Shown here in pieces: positions 35,304 through 44,101 of a stretch of DNA of 64,000 bases. This DNA comes from Pseudomonadota bacterium (GTDB lineage Bacteria; Pseudomonadota; Gammaproteobacteria; Steroidobacterales; Steroidobacteraceae). The stretch spans positions 79,549 through 143,548 of the forward strand of contig JAJYAM010000002.1 of the NCBI GenBank assembly GCA_021779535.1, given 5' to 3'. The first letter of the stretch is position 1. Every line of letters starts with the position of its first letter. Position numbers and translations under genes: made by a program. The notes beneath the pieces were generated by a model. The model was given only the letters and a program-made list of their open reading frames with translations. It was not told where the DNA came from and searched no databases.

Positions 35304-36559
35304 AGCTGGAGTTCGACGTCGCGATCGTCGGCGCCGGCCCCGTCGGATCCGTGCTCGCGGCGCTGCTCGTCAAGAGAAGCGTATGCCCGCCGGGCCGGGT
35401 CGCGCTGATCGATCCGCAACCCGCGCGGGACGGCGACGGTGCGGACTGGGATCTGCGGGTCTTCGCGATCAATCGCGCCTCGCAGCGCCTGCTCGCGGCG
35501 GGCGGCGTCTGGGACCGACTGCCGCGATCGCGGATCCAGCCCTACGAGCGCCTGTGCGTCTGGGACGCGTCCGGAGCCGCCGGGGGTGCGGGCTCGTTGA
35601 CGTTCGATTGCGCCGAGATCGGCGAGCCGGACCTCGGCAGCATCGTCGACGGACGCTCGTTGAAGTGGCATGGCCTGCAGGCCGCGCGGCAACTCGGCGT
35701 CATCGTGGTCGAGTCGGGCGTGCGCGCCGTGTCGATCGACGAGACCGCGGCGCAGATCCGGCTCGGCGACGGACGCGAGATCTCGGCCGGCCTCGTCGCG
35801 GTCGCCGACGGATCCGAATCGCCGACCCGGCAGCGGCTCGGCATCGGCACCACCGGGCACAGTTACGCGGCGGACGCGCTGGTTGCGCACGTTGCGACCG
35901 CGATCGCGCACCGCAACACGGCCTGGCAGCGATTCCTGTCGACCGGACCGCTCGCGTTCCTGCCGCTCGCGGACGGGCGCTCGTCGATCGTCTGGAGCGT
36001 GGTGCGCGACGAAGCCGACCGGCTGTGCGCGCTCGAGCCGGCGTCGTTCGGCGAAGCGCTGGAGTCGGCGAGCGCGGGGGTGCTCGGCAAGACGCGGCTC
36101 GACTCGGCCGTAGGCCGGTATCCGCTGCGACTACGCACCGCCGATCGGTTCGTCCGGGAGCGCGTCGCGCTGCTCGGCGACGCCGCGCATGCGGTGCATC
36201 CGCTCGCCGGCCAGGGCTTGAATCTCGGGCTGCTCGATTGCGGCGCGCTGGTCGCGGTGCTCGAGGCGGCCGCCGATCCGCGCGTGTTCGGCGATCGGCG
36301 CGTGCTGCGGCGCTACGAACGCTGGCGCAAGAGCGAGGTGCTGCCGGCGGCCGCCGGATTCGATGCGTTCGACCGGCTGTTCTCGAACGCCGATCCGGTG
36401 CTCGCGGCGCTGCGGTCCACGGGTCTCGGCCTGGTCGGACGGCTGCCGCTCGCGAAACGCTGGTTGGCCGCGCAGGCGCTCGGCACGGCCGGTGACCTGC
36501 CGCCGTTCATCGCCGGCCGCGAGGAGATCACAAACGATCGATCTTCGCTGCGCAGATGA
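35300..36559 (+). CDS. ubiI: Ubiquinone hydroxylase, UbiI/VisC type
   Basis: A 419-residue FAD monooxygenase, second of the tandem pair. It has IVGAGPVGSVLA at the N terminus and LLGDAAHAVHPLAGQGLNLG, the canonical GDAAH form. In this order it corresponds to UbiI (C5 hydroxylation), though UbiL/UbiM-type specificity cannot be excluded from sequence alone. Its last 32 bases overlap the 3' end of convergent phhB. Confidence 0.92.
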   Translation: MKLEFDVAIVGAGPVGSVLAALLVKRSVCPPGRVALIDPQPARDGDGADWDLRVFAINRASQRLLAAGGVWDRLPRSRIQPYERLCVWDASGAAGGAGSLTFDCAEIGEPDLGSIVDGRSLKWHGLQAARQLGVIVVESGVRAVSIDETAAQIRLGDGREISAGLVAVADGSESPTRQRLGIGTTGHSYAADALVAHVATAIAHRNTAWQRFLSTGPLAFLPLADGRSSIVWSVVRDEADRLCALEPASFGEALESASAGVLGKTRLDSAVGRYPLRLRTADRFVRERVALLGDAAHAVHPLAGQGLNLGLLDCGALVAVLEAAADPRVFGDRRVLRRYERWRKSEVLPAAAGFDAFDRLFSNADPVLAALRSTGLGLVGRLPLAKRWLAAQALGTAGDLPPFIAGREEITNDRSSLRR

Positions 36560-36875
36560 AGTCGTTGACGGACAGACCGCGAATCGAATGGGTCCGGTAG
36601 CGGACCCTGCAATGGTCGTATCCGACCTCGAGATCCGGGTGGTGATCCTCGGTGTTCGCGACGTGCGCGATCGCGTTCACGAAGCTCATCGTCCGGAAGA
36701 AATCGCGAAACCGGAACGAGCGGACGATGCTCTTCGCCTCGTCGTCGAGCGCCCAGTCGCGATGCAAGCGGGCGAGCAGCGCTTCGGCCTGCGGACGCGA
36801 CAAGGGCTCGACGCCGCCTTCGCAAGGCACGCACTTGCGCCCGGCGAGCTCGTCCGCCGCGCCGCGTCCGCTCAT
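36528..36875 (-). CDS. phhB: Pterin-4a-carbinolamine dehydratase
   Basis: A 115-residue PCD/PhhB protein that dehydrates 4a-hydroxytetrahydrobiopterin, recycling the cofactor of phenylalanine hydroxylase. The active-site histidines are in [24 protein letters not shown] split as EDHHPDLE and YDHC, with [11 protein letters not shown] at the end. ATG 36875 overlaps the ispG stop (ATGA). Longer at the N terminus than many family members, with CVPCEGG preserved. Confidence 0.92.
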   Translation of the reverse strand: MSGRGAADELAGRKCVPCEGGVEPLSRPQAEALLARLHRDWALDDEAKSIVRSFRFRDFFRTMSFVNAIAHVANTEDHHPDLEVGYDHCRVRYRTHSIRGLSVNDFICAAKIDRL

Positions 36876-38092
36876 CCGGCCTTCCGGGCGAAACGCCGTT
36901 CGACATAACGCTCGACGAGATCCTGGAACTCCTCGGCGATCCGCTGCCCCTTCAGCGTCACGGTCTTCTCGCCGTCTTCGTAGACCGGCGCCACCGGCAC
37001 TTCGCCCGTGCCGGGGAGGCTGATGCCGATGTTCGCGTGCTTGCTCTCGCCCGGGCCGTTGACGACGCAGCCCATCACCGCGACCGTCATCTCCTCGACC
37101 CCGACGTGCTCCTTGCGCCACTGCGGCATCCGGTGCCGGATGTGCGTCTGGATCTTCTGCGCGAGTTGCTGGAAGTAGGTGCTCGTCGTGCGTCCGCAGC
37201 CCGGGCACGCGACGACCATCGGCGTGAACGCGCGCAACCCCATCGTCTGCAGGATTTCCTGCGCGACGATCACTTCCTGGGTGCGGTCGCCGCCCGGCTC
37301 GGGGGTCAGCGACACGCGGATCGTGTCGCCGATACCGTCCTGCAGCAAGACGCCGATCCCGGCGGTCGACGCGACGATGCCCTTGCTGCCCATCCCGGCC
37401 TCGGTCAGCCCGAGGTGCAGCGGATAGTCACAGCGCTTCGCGAGGGTGCGATACACGGCGATCAGGTCTTGCACGCCGCTGACTTTCGCACTGATCACGA
37501 TCCGGTCGCCGGGGAGCCCGAGCGACTCGGCCCGTTCGGCGCTCGCGAGCGCCGACACGACGATCGCTTCGCGCATCACGTCGAGCGCCGTGCGCGGCGT
37601 GGGCTGCTGCGAGTTCTCGTCCATCATCCGCGTGAGCAGATCCTGATCGAGGCTCCCCCAGTTGACGCCGATCCGCACCGGCTTCTCGTAGCGGCACGCG
37701 ACCTCGATCATTTCGGCGAACTGCGGATCGCGCTTGCTGCCGCGGCCGACGTTGCCCGGATTGATCCGCAATTTCGCGAGCGCCCCGGCACAGGCCGGGT
37801 GCGCCTTGAGCAAACGGTGCCCGTTGAAATGGAAATCGCCGACCAGCGGCACCGCGATGCCTTGTGCATCCAGCCGGTCGCGGATCCGCGGCACGGCCGC
37901 GGCCGCGGCTTCGTTGTTCACCGTGATGCGGACGATCTCCGAGCCGGTGCGCGCGAGCAGGGCGACCTGCGCGACGGTCGAATCGACGTCGGCGGTATCG
38001 GTGTTGGTCATCGACTGCACGACGATCGGGGCGTTACCGCCGATGGTCACGGAGCCCACTTTGACGCTGCGGGAGTGTCTGCGCGCGATCAT
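36872..38092 (-). CDS. ispG: 4-hydroxy-3-methylbut-2-enyl diphosphate synthase
   Basis: IspG/GcpE, 406 residues, converts MEcPP to HMBPP in the non-mevalonate isoprenoid pathway. The N-terminal TIM barrel includes [13 protein letters not shown] and RINPGNVG; the C-terminal 4Fe-4S site has Cys in [10 protein letters not shown] and [15 protein letters not shown], with the conserved Glu. TAGAAT (38133-38138, minus) is its likely -10 with a leader of about 34 bases. Confidence 0.96.
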   Translation of the reverse strand: MIARRHSRSVKVGSVTIGGNAPIVVQSMTNTDTADVDSTVAQVALLARTGSEIVRITVNNEAAAAAVPRIRDRLDAQGIAVPLVGDFHFNGHRLLKAHPACAGALAKLRINPGNVGRGSKRDPQFAEMIEVACRYEKPVRIGVNWGSLDQDLLTRMMDENSQQPTPRTALDVMREAIVVSALASAERAESLGLPGDRIVISAKVSGVQDLIAVYRTLAKRCDYPLHLGLTEAGMGSKGIVASTAGIGVLLQDGIGDTIRVSLTPEPGGDRTQEVIVAQEILQTMGLRAFTPMVVACPGCGRTTSTYFQQLAQKIQTHIRHRMPQWRKEHVGVEEMTVAVMGCVVNGPGESKHANIGISLPGTGEVPVAPVYEDGEKTVTLKGQRIAEEFQDLVERYVERRFARKAG

Positions 38093-38155
38093 GTCCGGAG
38101 GGTTCGTTCAGGGCGAGCTTGCCCCGGCGACCATTCTAGCGCGCCGCGTCTCGGT

Positions 38156-38183
38156 ATGACGGCGAACCGTTACCCGGCATAAT
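38156..38183 (+). promoter_or_regulatory. Promoter of the SUI1 operon (predicted leaderless)
   Basis: ATGACG (38156-38161) and CATAAT (38178-38183) are 16 bases apart. The -10 ends eight bases before ATG 38191. The in-frame ATG at 38182 lies inside the -10 box, so 38191 is taken as the translation start and the transcript is predicted to be leaderless. Confidence 0.55.
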
Positions 38184-38190
38184 GCGCCGG

Positions 38191-38538
38191 ATGAACGCCA
38201 GACCCGCCCATTCGACCGCGATCGGCGCCTTGTGCTCGAACTGCCGTCGGCCGGTCCGGGACTGCGTGTGCCCGCGCGGAGCCCCGGGTGCCGCCGGAGC
38301 GCCGCGGCCGCGGGTCGGCCGGACCACGCAAGGCCGCGCCGGCAAGGGCGTGACCACGATCAGCGGCCTGCCGTTGCCCACGGCCGAGCTCGACGCGCTC
38401 GCCGCGCAGCTCAAGAAGCGCTGCGGTTCCGGCGGCACCGTGCGTGACGGGGTGATCGAGATCCAGGGCGAGCATCGGGACACGATCGTCGCGGAGCTCG
38501 TGAAACTCGGCTGGCCCGCGAAGCGGTCCGGCGGATGA
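38191..38538 (+). CDS. yciH: eIF1/SUI1-like translation initiation factor (YciH)
   Basis: A 115-residue SUI1-domain protein. E. coli YciH, like eIF1 and the C-terminal half of IF3, binds the 30S subunit and disfavours non-canonical initiation. The domain has GRAGKGVTTISGLPL, LKKRCGSGGTVRDGVIEIQG and DTIVAELVKLGW. A cysteine cluster (CSNCRRPVRDCVC) precedes it, perhaps a zinc site. First gene of a unit that runs to 44074, with the next start five bases after its stop. Confidence 0.93.
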   Translation: MNARPAHSTAIGALCSNCRRPVRDCVCPRGAPGAAGAPRPRVGRTTQGRAGKGVTTISGLPLPTAELDALAAQLKKRCGSGGTVRDGVIEIQGEHRDTIVAELVKLGWPAKRSGG

Positions 38539-38542
38539 GCGC

Positions 38543-41446
38543 GTGAGGCGCCTCGCCGTCACGCTGGCGATCGCGGCTTGCGCCGCGAGCGTCTCCGCCG
38601 CGCCCGCCGCGCGCGCCGCGTCCGCCGCTCCGCGCTGCGGTTGCGCCACGCCGACCGGTGACGCGGAGGATCGCTGGGCGCGGACGCTCGCGCGCATCTC
38701 CTCGGGCGTCGTGTCGATCCAGATCGACGTGCCGCGCGCGTTCGACACCGAATGGAACGAGACCGCCCAGGCCACCGGCTTCGTGATCGATGCGAAGCGC
38801 GGACTGATCCTCACGAACCGGCACGTCGTGACGCCGGGGCCGGTCGTCGCCCAAGCGATCTTCGAAAATCGCGAGGAAGTGCCGCTGTACCCCGTCTACC
38901 GCGATCCCGTGCACGACTTCGGGATCTTCCGCTACGACCCGAAGAAACTGCACTACATCACCCCGGCGCAATTGCCGCTGGACCCGGCCGGCGCGGTCAT
39001 CGGGCGCGAGATCCGGGTCGTCGGCAACGATGCGGGCGAGCAGCTGTCGATCCTCGCCGGCACGCTCGCGCGGCTCGATCGGGCGGCACCGGACTACGGG
39101 TACGGGAAGTACAACGACTTCAACACGTTCTACTACCAGGCCGCGTCGAGCACGTCGGGCGGCTCCTCCGGCTCGCCGGTCATCGACATCCACGGCCGCG
39201 TCGTGGCATTGAACGCGGGCGGTGCGACCGGCACCGCGGCCAGCTTCTATTTCCCGTTGCCGGCGGTGGTGCGCGCGCTGCGGTTCATCGACGCCGGCGA
39301 GCCCGTGCCGCGCGGCACGCTCGAGACCGTGTTCCAGTACACGCCGTACGACGAGCTGACCCGGCTCGGCCTGGACGCGGCGACGGAATCGCGCATCCGC
39401 CGCGAATTTCCGCAGCTGACCGGCATGCTGGTGGTCCACGACGTGCAACCGGGCTCGCAGGCGGCGCGGTTCCTGCAGCCGGGCGACATCCTGTTGTCGA
39501 TCGACGGCCGGCCGGTCCCCGAATTCTTCTCGCTGGAAAAGCTGCTCGACGACCGCGTGGGCCGGCCGGTTCGCGTCGAGGTCGAGCGCGGCGGCGCGCG
39601 TCTGTCGCGGCGCCTCACGGTCGTCGACCTGAACTCGATCACGCCGGACGAGTACGTGGAGTTCGGCGACGCGGTCGTGAACCCGCTGTCCTATCAGGAA
39701 GCCCGCAGCTTCCATCTGCCGATCCGGGGGATCTTCGTCGCCGACCCGGGCTACGTGTTCGCGACCGCGGGCATTCCGCGCGCGGCCCTGATCACCCGGT
39801 TCGACGGCCGGCGCGTCGACGATCTCGCGCAATTCACCGCGGTGCTCGCGACGCTCGCCGACGGACAGCGCGCGACGGTGCGTTACGTGACCCTGCAAAA
39901 CCCGCGCGCGTCCGAGCTCAAGGTGATCCGGATGGACCGGCGGTGGTTCCCGGCGCGCGACTGCACCCGCGACGACCGCGCGGGCACCTGGATCTGCCGC
40001 CGGCTCGCGCCGGGTCCGCCGCCGCCGCCGCCGCGGCCGGCGTCGACCCGGTTCGTGCGCACCGGCAATCCGCTGGTCGATCGGCTGGCGCCGTCGCTGG
40101 TCGCGGTGAATTTCGACATGCCCTATTCGGTGTCGGGCGTCACCGAGCGCCACTATCACGGGACCGGCGTGATCGTCGACACCAAGCGCGGATTGATCGT
40201 CACCGACCGCAACACGGTGCCGGTCGCGCTCGGCGACGTGCGCATCACGTTCGCAAACACGGTCGAGGTGCCGGGCAAGGTCGTGTTCATCCATCCGCTG
40301 CACGATCTCGCGGTGATTTCCTACGATCCGAAGCTGATCGGCGATACGCCGGTGCGCGCGGCGCGCTTCGACCGCCGGCCGCTGAAGGCGGGCGACCACG
40401 TCTGGGTCGTCGGTCAACGCGGCGATGCGCGAATCCTGTCCCAAGAGACCGAGGTGTCGGGCCTCGACGTCCTGTCGTTTCCGCTGTCCCGGACCCTGCG
40501 TTTCCGTGACAGCGACATCGAGGTCGTGAATCTCGTGAACCCGCCGGGCGATTACGACGGGGTGGTCGTCGATCGGCGCGGCGACGTCCGTGCGCTGTGG
40601 TCGAGCTTCGCGTACGACACGCCGCAGGGCATCGCGCAAGCGAACCACGGAATCCCGGCGGGGCTCGTCGACGAGATGATCGGCGACATCGAACGGCATC
40701 GCCCGATCCGTTCCCTGGACACGGAATTCGGGGTCGACTCGCTCGCCGACGCCCGTAAGCTCGGTCTCACGGAAGCGTGGGTGCAGCGTTTCGAGGCGCA
40801 CGCGCAGCAGCGGCGCCAGGTCCTCGTGGTCCGGCGCGTCGCCGCCGGCTCGCCCGCGGCGAGCCAGTTGCAGCCCGGCGATCTGCTGCTCGCGGTCGAC
40901 GGACGCGTGGTGAACCGATTCCGCGAGGTCGAGCGCGCCGTACAGAAAAAGCAGGTGGAGGTCACGATCTGGCGCGACGGCGCCGCACGGACCCTGCAGA
41001 CGGCTCCGGTCGCTCTGTGGGGCCGCGGCATCGACCGGGTGCTGATCTGGGCGGGCGCGACCTTGCAGGCCCCGTACCGCGCGCTTGCGATCCAGCGCGG
41101 CATCCCGCGTCGCGGTGTCTTCGTGTCGTTCTTCTACTTCGGATCGCCCGCCGCGCACTACGGGCTGTTCCCGGGACGGCGGATCACCGAGGTCGACGGT
41201 CGTCCCGTCGCGAACCTCGACGCGTTCATCCGCGCGGTCACCGGCAAGCCGCACCGTTCGTCGGTGCGGCTGAAGACCGTGTCATGGAACGGCGACGTCA
41301 CCGTGATCACCTTGAAGCGCGACGACCACTACTGGCCGGCCTACGAACTGATCCGGCAGGCCGACGGGACGTGGCGCCGGATCGATCGCGATGCGTTCGC
41401 CGCCGCCGCCGCCGCGCGACCCGCCGCGATGAGCGTCAGACGGTGA
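38543..41446 (+). CDS. Tandem HtrA-like PDZ protease (Nma111-like), second protease domain degenerate
   Basis: A 967-residue exported protein starting at GTG 38543 with a signal peptide (LAVTLAIAACAASVSAAPA). The first trypsin-like domain has the triad: His94 in TNRHVV, Asp125 in PVHDFGIF, Ser209 in GGSSGSPV. PDZ-like units follow near 270-370. After a proline-rich linker (about 495-505) a second copy starts: GLIVTDRNTV puts Asn557 in place of the His, HPLHDLAVISYD keeps the Asp, and the Ser site reads GDYDGVVV. Two more PDZ-like segments end the protein. The layout matches fungal Nma111/bacterial relatives rather than DegP (about 480). Confidence 0.9.
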   Translation: MRRLAVTLAIAACAASVSAAPAARAASAAPRCGCATPTGDAEDRWARTLARISSGVVSIQIDVPRAFDTEWNETAQATGFVIDAKRGLILTNRHVVTPGPVVAQAIFENREEVPLYPVYRDPVHDFGIFRYDPKKLHYITPAQLPLDPAGAVIGREIRVVGNDAGEQLSILAGTLARLDRAAPDYGYGKYNDFNTFYYQAASSTSGGSSGSPVIDIHGRVVALNAGGATGTAASFYFPLPAVVRALRFIDAGEPVPRGTLETVFQYTPYDELTRLGLDAATESRIRREFPQLTGMLVVHDVQPGSQAARFLQPGDILLSIDGRPVPEFFSLEKLLDDRVGRPVRVEVERGGARLSRRLTVVDLNSITPDEYVEFGDAVVNPLSYQEARSFHLPIRGIFVADPGYVFATAGIPRAALITRFDGRRVDDLAQFTAVLATLADGQRATVRYVTLQNPRASELKVIRMDRRWFPARDCTRDDRAGTWICRRLAPGPPPPPPRPASTRFVRTGNPLVDRLAPSLVAVNFDMPYSVSGVTERHYHGTGVIVDTKRGLIVTDRNTVPVALGDVRITFANTVEVPGKVVFIHPLHDLAVISYDPKLIGDTPVRAARFDRRPLKAGDHVWVVGQRGDARILSQETEVSGLDVLSFPLSRTLRFRDSDIEVVNLVNPPGDYDGVVVDRRGDVRALWSSFAYDTPQGIAQANHGIPAGLVDEMIGDIERHRPIRSLDTEFGVDSLADARKLGLTEAWVQRFEAHAQQRRQVLVVRRVAAGSPAASQLQPGDLLLAVDGRVVNRFREVERAVQKKQVEVTIWRDGAARTLQTAPVALWGRGIDRVLIWAGATLQAPYRALAIQRGIPRRGVFVSFFYFGSPAAHYGLFPGRRITEVDGRPVANLDAFIRAVTGKPHRSSVRLKTVSWNGDVTVITLKRDDHYWPAYELIRQADGTWRRIDRDAFAAAAAARPAAMSVRR

Positions 41447-42435
41447 CCATCGCGGGGCTCGAGGACATCGGCGCCGCGGTCGCGACGCTGCGCGCGGGCG
41501 GGCTCGTCGCGTTCCCGACCGAGACCGTCTACGGCCTCGGCGCGAACGCGGCGGATCGCGCCGCGGTCGCGAAGATCTTCGCCTTGAAGGGGCGTCCGAG
41601 CGATCACCCGGTGATCGTGCACATCGACGATCCGCGGCGCCTGCCGCGGTGGGCGCGCGAGGTGCCGGAACCCGCGCGCGCGCTCGCGGCGCGGTTCTGG
41701 CCGGGACCGCTCACGTTGATCCTGCCGAAGTCGGACGAGGTCGACGAGGTCGTCACCGGCGGGCAGGACAGCGTCGGGATCCGCGTGCCGTCGCATCCGG
41801 TCGCGCAGCGCCTGCTGCGGGCGTTCGGCGGCGGGGTCGCCGCGCCGTCCGCGAACCGCTACGGCCACTTGAGTCCGACCCGAGCGGCGCACGTGCGCGA
41901 GGAGTTCGGCGACGCGGTCCCGATCGTGCTCGACGGCGGCGAATCGCAGATCGGCCTCGAATCGACGATCGTCGCGTGTCTCGGCGACGGGGTGCGACTG
42001 CTGCGCCCCGGGCACATCACCCGCTCGCAGATCGCCGCGGTCGCCGGCGAACTCGTCGAGGCCGGGGAAGCACCGCGTGCGCCGGGCGATCGGAGCCTGC
42101 ACTACGCGCCGCGCACGCCGCTCGAGCTCGTGCCGGCCCCGCTCCTGGCGTCGCGCATCGCCTCGATCGCGACGCACGGCGAGCGCGTCGGCGTGCTCGG
42201 GCGAGGTCCCGCGCCGCCGGATCGCCATCCGGGCGTGGTCTGGCTGGAAGCCGCGGCCGAAGCGCAGGCCTATGCGCATGATCTCTACGATCGGCTGCGC
42301 ACGCTCGATCATGCCGGCTGCGCCCGAATCCTGGTCGAGACGCCGCCCCGGGACGAGTCCTGGAGCGCGGTCAACGACCGCTTGCGGCGCGCCTGCGGTC
42401 TCGGCGGTCGCGCGATCGAAGCGGGAGCCGATTGA
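41443..42435 (+). CDS. Threonylcarbamoyl-AMP synthase, Sua5 type
   Basis: A 330-residue Sua5/TsaC protein that makes threonylcarbamoyl-AMP for the t6A37 modification of ANN-reading tRNAs, including initiator and Met tRNAs. The YrdC domain has GLVAFPTETVYGLGANA, KIFALKGRPSDHPVIVHI, SVGIRVPSHPVA and APSANRYGHLSPT; the C-terminal Sua5 domain follows SLHYAPRTPLELVPA. The long two-domain form is less common than short TsaC in gammaproteobacteria. GTG 41443 overlaps the preceding stop; its TGA overlaps the next ATG. Confidence 0.94.
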   Translation: MTIAGLEDIGAAVATLRAGGLVAFPTETVYGLGANAADRAAVAKIFALKGRPSDHPVIVHIDDPRRLPRWAREVPEPARALAARFWPGPLTLILPKSDEVDEVVTGGQDSVGIRVPSHPVAQRLLRAFGGGVAAPSANRYGHLSPTRAAHVREEFGDAVPIVLDGGESQIGLESTIVACLGDGVRLLRPGHITRSQIAAVAGELVEAGEAPRAPGDRSLHYAPRTPLELVPAPLLASRIASIATHGERVGVLGRGPAPPDRHPGVVWLEAAAEAQAYAHDLYDRLRTLDHAGCARILVETPPRDESWSAVNDRLRRACGLGGRAIEAGAD

Positions 42436-43625
42436 TGCCGGGGAGTTCGCCGACGGTGTTCGACCCGTCCTGGGATCCGTTCGCGGCGGACGCGATCCAC
42501 CGGCTCGCGGATCGGTACGGGTCGCCGCTGCTGATCGTCGATGCCGAGCGCCTGCGCGAGCGCTACCGGCGCCTCGCGGACGCGCTGCCCGGCACGCGGC
42601 TGCATTTCGCGCTGAAGCCGCTGCCGCACCGCGCGGTGGTCGAGGTCCTGAGGGACGCCGGCGCGTCGTTCGACCTGGCGACCAACGGGGAAATCGAACT
42701 GGTGCGCCGGGCGGGCGTCGCGCCCGAGCGCTGCATTCATACGCATCCGATCAAACGCGACAGCGACATCCGCACCGCGCTCGCGGCCGGGATCGACACG
42801 TTCGTCGTCGACAATCCGGACGAGCTGCGGAAGTTCGCGAAGCACCGCCGGCAGGCCGGCGTGTTGATCCGCGTCGCGTTCCGCAACCTCGGCGCGATCT
42901 GCGACCTCTCGCGCAAGTTCGGCTGCGACCCGGCCGAAGTCGAACCGCTGATCGGGCTCGCCGAGTCGCTCGACGTGCGCGTGCGCGGATTGTCGTTCCA
43001 CGTCGGCTCGCAGGCGCCGGATCCGGCGATGCACGTCGAAGCGATCGAGGCGTGCGCCGGTTTGATCGCCCGGGCCGCGGCGCGCGGCAGCGCTCTCGAG
43101 ATCCTCGACATCGGCGGCGGATTTCCCGCCGATTATCGCGAGCCCATGCCGCCGATCGAGTCGTTCTGCGCGCCGATCCGCGCGGCACTCGCCGCGCTGC
43201 CGCGCGGCGTGCAGCCGATCGCGGAGCCGGGTCGGACCATCGTCGCGCCGGCCGCGATCGGGGTCTCGACCGTGATGGGGCGCGCGAAGCGCGGCGAGCG
43301 CTGGTGGTATTACCTCGACGACGGCCTGTATGGCTCGTACAGCGGCCGGTTGTACGATCACGCGAGTTATCCGATCGAGGCGTTGAGCAACGGCGGCGAG
43401 CGACTGCCGTCGGTCCTCGCGGGACCGACCTGCGACAGCATCGACGTGATCGAGGAGGACATCGCGCTGCCCTTGCTCGCGATCGGCGATCGGATCGTCG
43501 GGCGATCGATGGGCGCTTATACCTGGGCGTCGGCGTCGGAATTCAACTTCTTCGCGAAAGCGACCGTGCTCGTCGTCGATCGGGGCCGGATTCTCGACGA
43601 GCGACACGAACGACACGAGCCGTGA
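42435..43625 (+). CDS. Fold-III PLP decarboxylase (ornithine/lysine decarboxylase type)
   Basis: A 396-residue alanine-racemase-fold decarboxylase. The PLP lysine is in HFALKPLPH, the phosphate-binding glycines in DIGGGFP, and the substrate-binding LAGPTCDSIDVI matches the CD motif of eukaryotic-type ornithine decarboxylases rather than LysA. It would make putrescine or cadaverine. PTSSPT-like N terminus is short with no targeting sequence. Start ATG overlaps the Sua5 stop; the next gene overlaps its stop. LysA or another amine decarboxylase cannot be excluded. Confidence 0.88.
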   Translation: MPGSSPTVFDPSWDPFAADAIHRLADRYGSPLLIVDAERLRERYRRLADALPGTRLHFALKPLPHRAVVEVLRDAGASFDLATNGEIELVRRAGVAPERCIHTHPIKRDSDIRTALAAGIDTFVVDNPDELRKFAKHRRQAGVLIRVAFRNLGAICDLSRKFGCDPAEVEPLIGLAESLDVRVRGLSFHVGSQAPDPAMHVEAIEACAGLIARAAARGSALEILDIGGGFPADYREPMPPIESFCAPIRAALAALPRGVQPIAEPGRTIVAPAAIGVSTVMGRAKRGERWWYYLDDGLYGSYSGRLYDHASYPIEALSNGGERLPSVLAGPTCDSIDVIEEDIALPLLAIGDRIVGRSMGAYTWASASEFNFFAKATVLVVDRGRILDERHERHEP

Positions 43626-44074
43626 CCACCGCGATCCACCGGCTCGTCGACCGATGCCGCGCCGCGGATCATCCGGCGATCGTCGCGCGGCTGCGCTCGG
43701 GCTGGGCGGTGCTCGCCGAGCGGCAGGTGTTCGCCGGCTATTGCCTGCTGTTGCCGGATCCGGTCGTGCCGCACTTGAACGCCCTCGCGATCGACGCGCG
43801 TGCGACGTTCCTCGGCGACATGGCCAGGCTCGGCGATGCGCTGATCGCAGCGACCGGGGCGATCCGCATCAACTATGCGATGTTCGGAAACGCCGAGCCC
43901 GCGTTGCATGCACACCTGTTCCCGCGGCTCGGCAACGAACCGGCGGGCACGCGCGAGCTGCAGCCCTGGGCATTCGACTGGAACGCCGCGCCGCCGTTCA
44001 GCGAACCCGTGCACGGCGAGATCCGGCGCCGCCTGCGCGCGGAGCTGCGGCGCGATTCGACACCGCCGGCCTAG
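43622..44074 (+). CDS. HIT-like (galactose-1-phosphate uridylyltransferase-like) protein
   Basis: A 150-residue protein with a HIT-like motif LHAHLFPRL close to the middle, preceded by NYAMFGNAEPA, and the N-terminal VLAERQVFAGYCLLLPDP typical of the HIT fold. The third histidine of HxHxH is replaced (HAHLFPR), as in relatives near Gal-1-P uridylyltransferase and some Ap4A hydrolases. GTG 43622 overlaps the decarboxylase stop, so it closes the unit begun by yciH. Substrate unknown. Confidence 0.85.
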   Translation: MTTAIHRLVDRCRAADHPAIVARLRSGWAVLAERQVFAGYCLLLPDPVVPHLNALAIDARATFLGDMARLGDALIAATGAIRINYAMFGNAEPALHAHLFPRLGNEPAGTRELQPWAFDWNAAPPFSEPVHGEIRRRLRAELRRDSTPPA

Positions 44075-44101
44075 ACGAGCTCGAGGAGTCGCTATCGACG
44101 A

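Noticed and set aside
36528-37208. Longer reading of phhB to 37208
   Set aside because: It would extend into ispG by a low-complexity segment; ATG 36875 overlaps the ispG stop and gives the family length.
38411-41254. A 947-residue minus-strand frame opposite the tandem HtrA gene
   Set aside because: Antisense artefact; the plus strand has catalytic motifs, a signal peptide and coupled neighbours.
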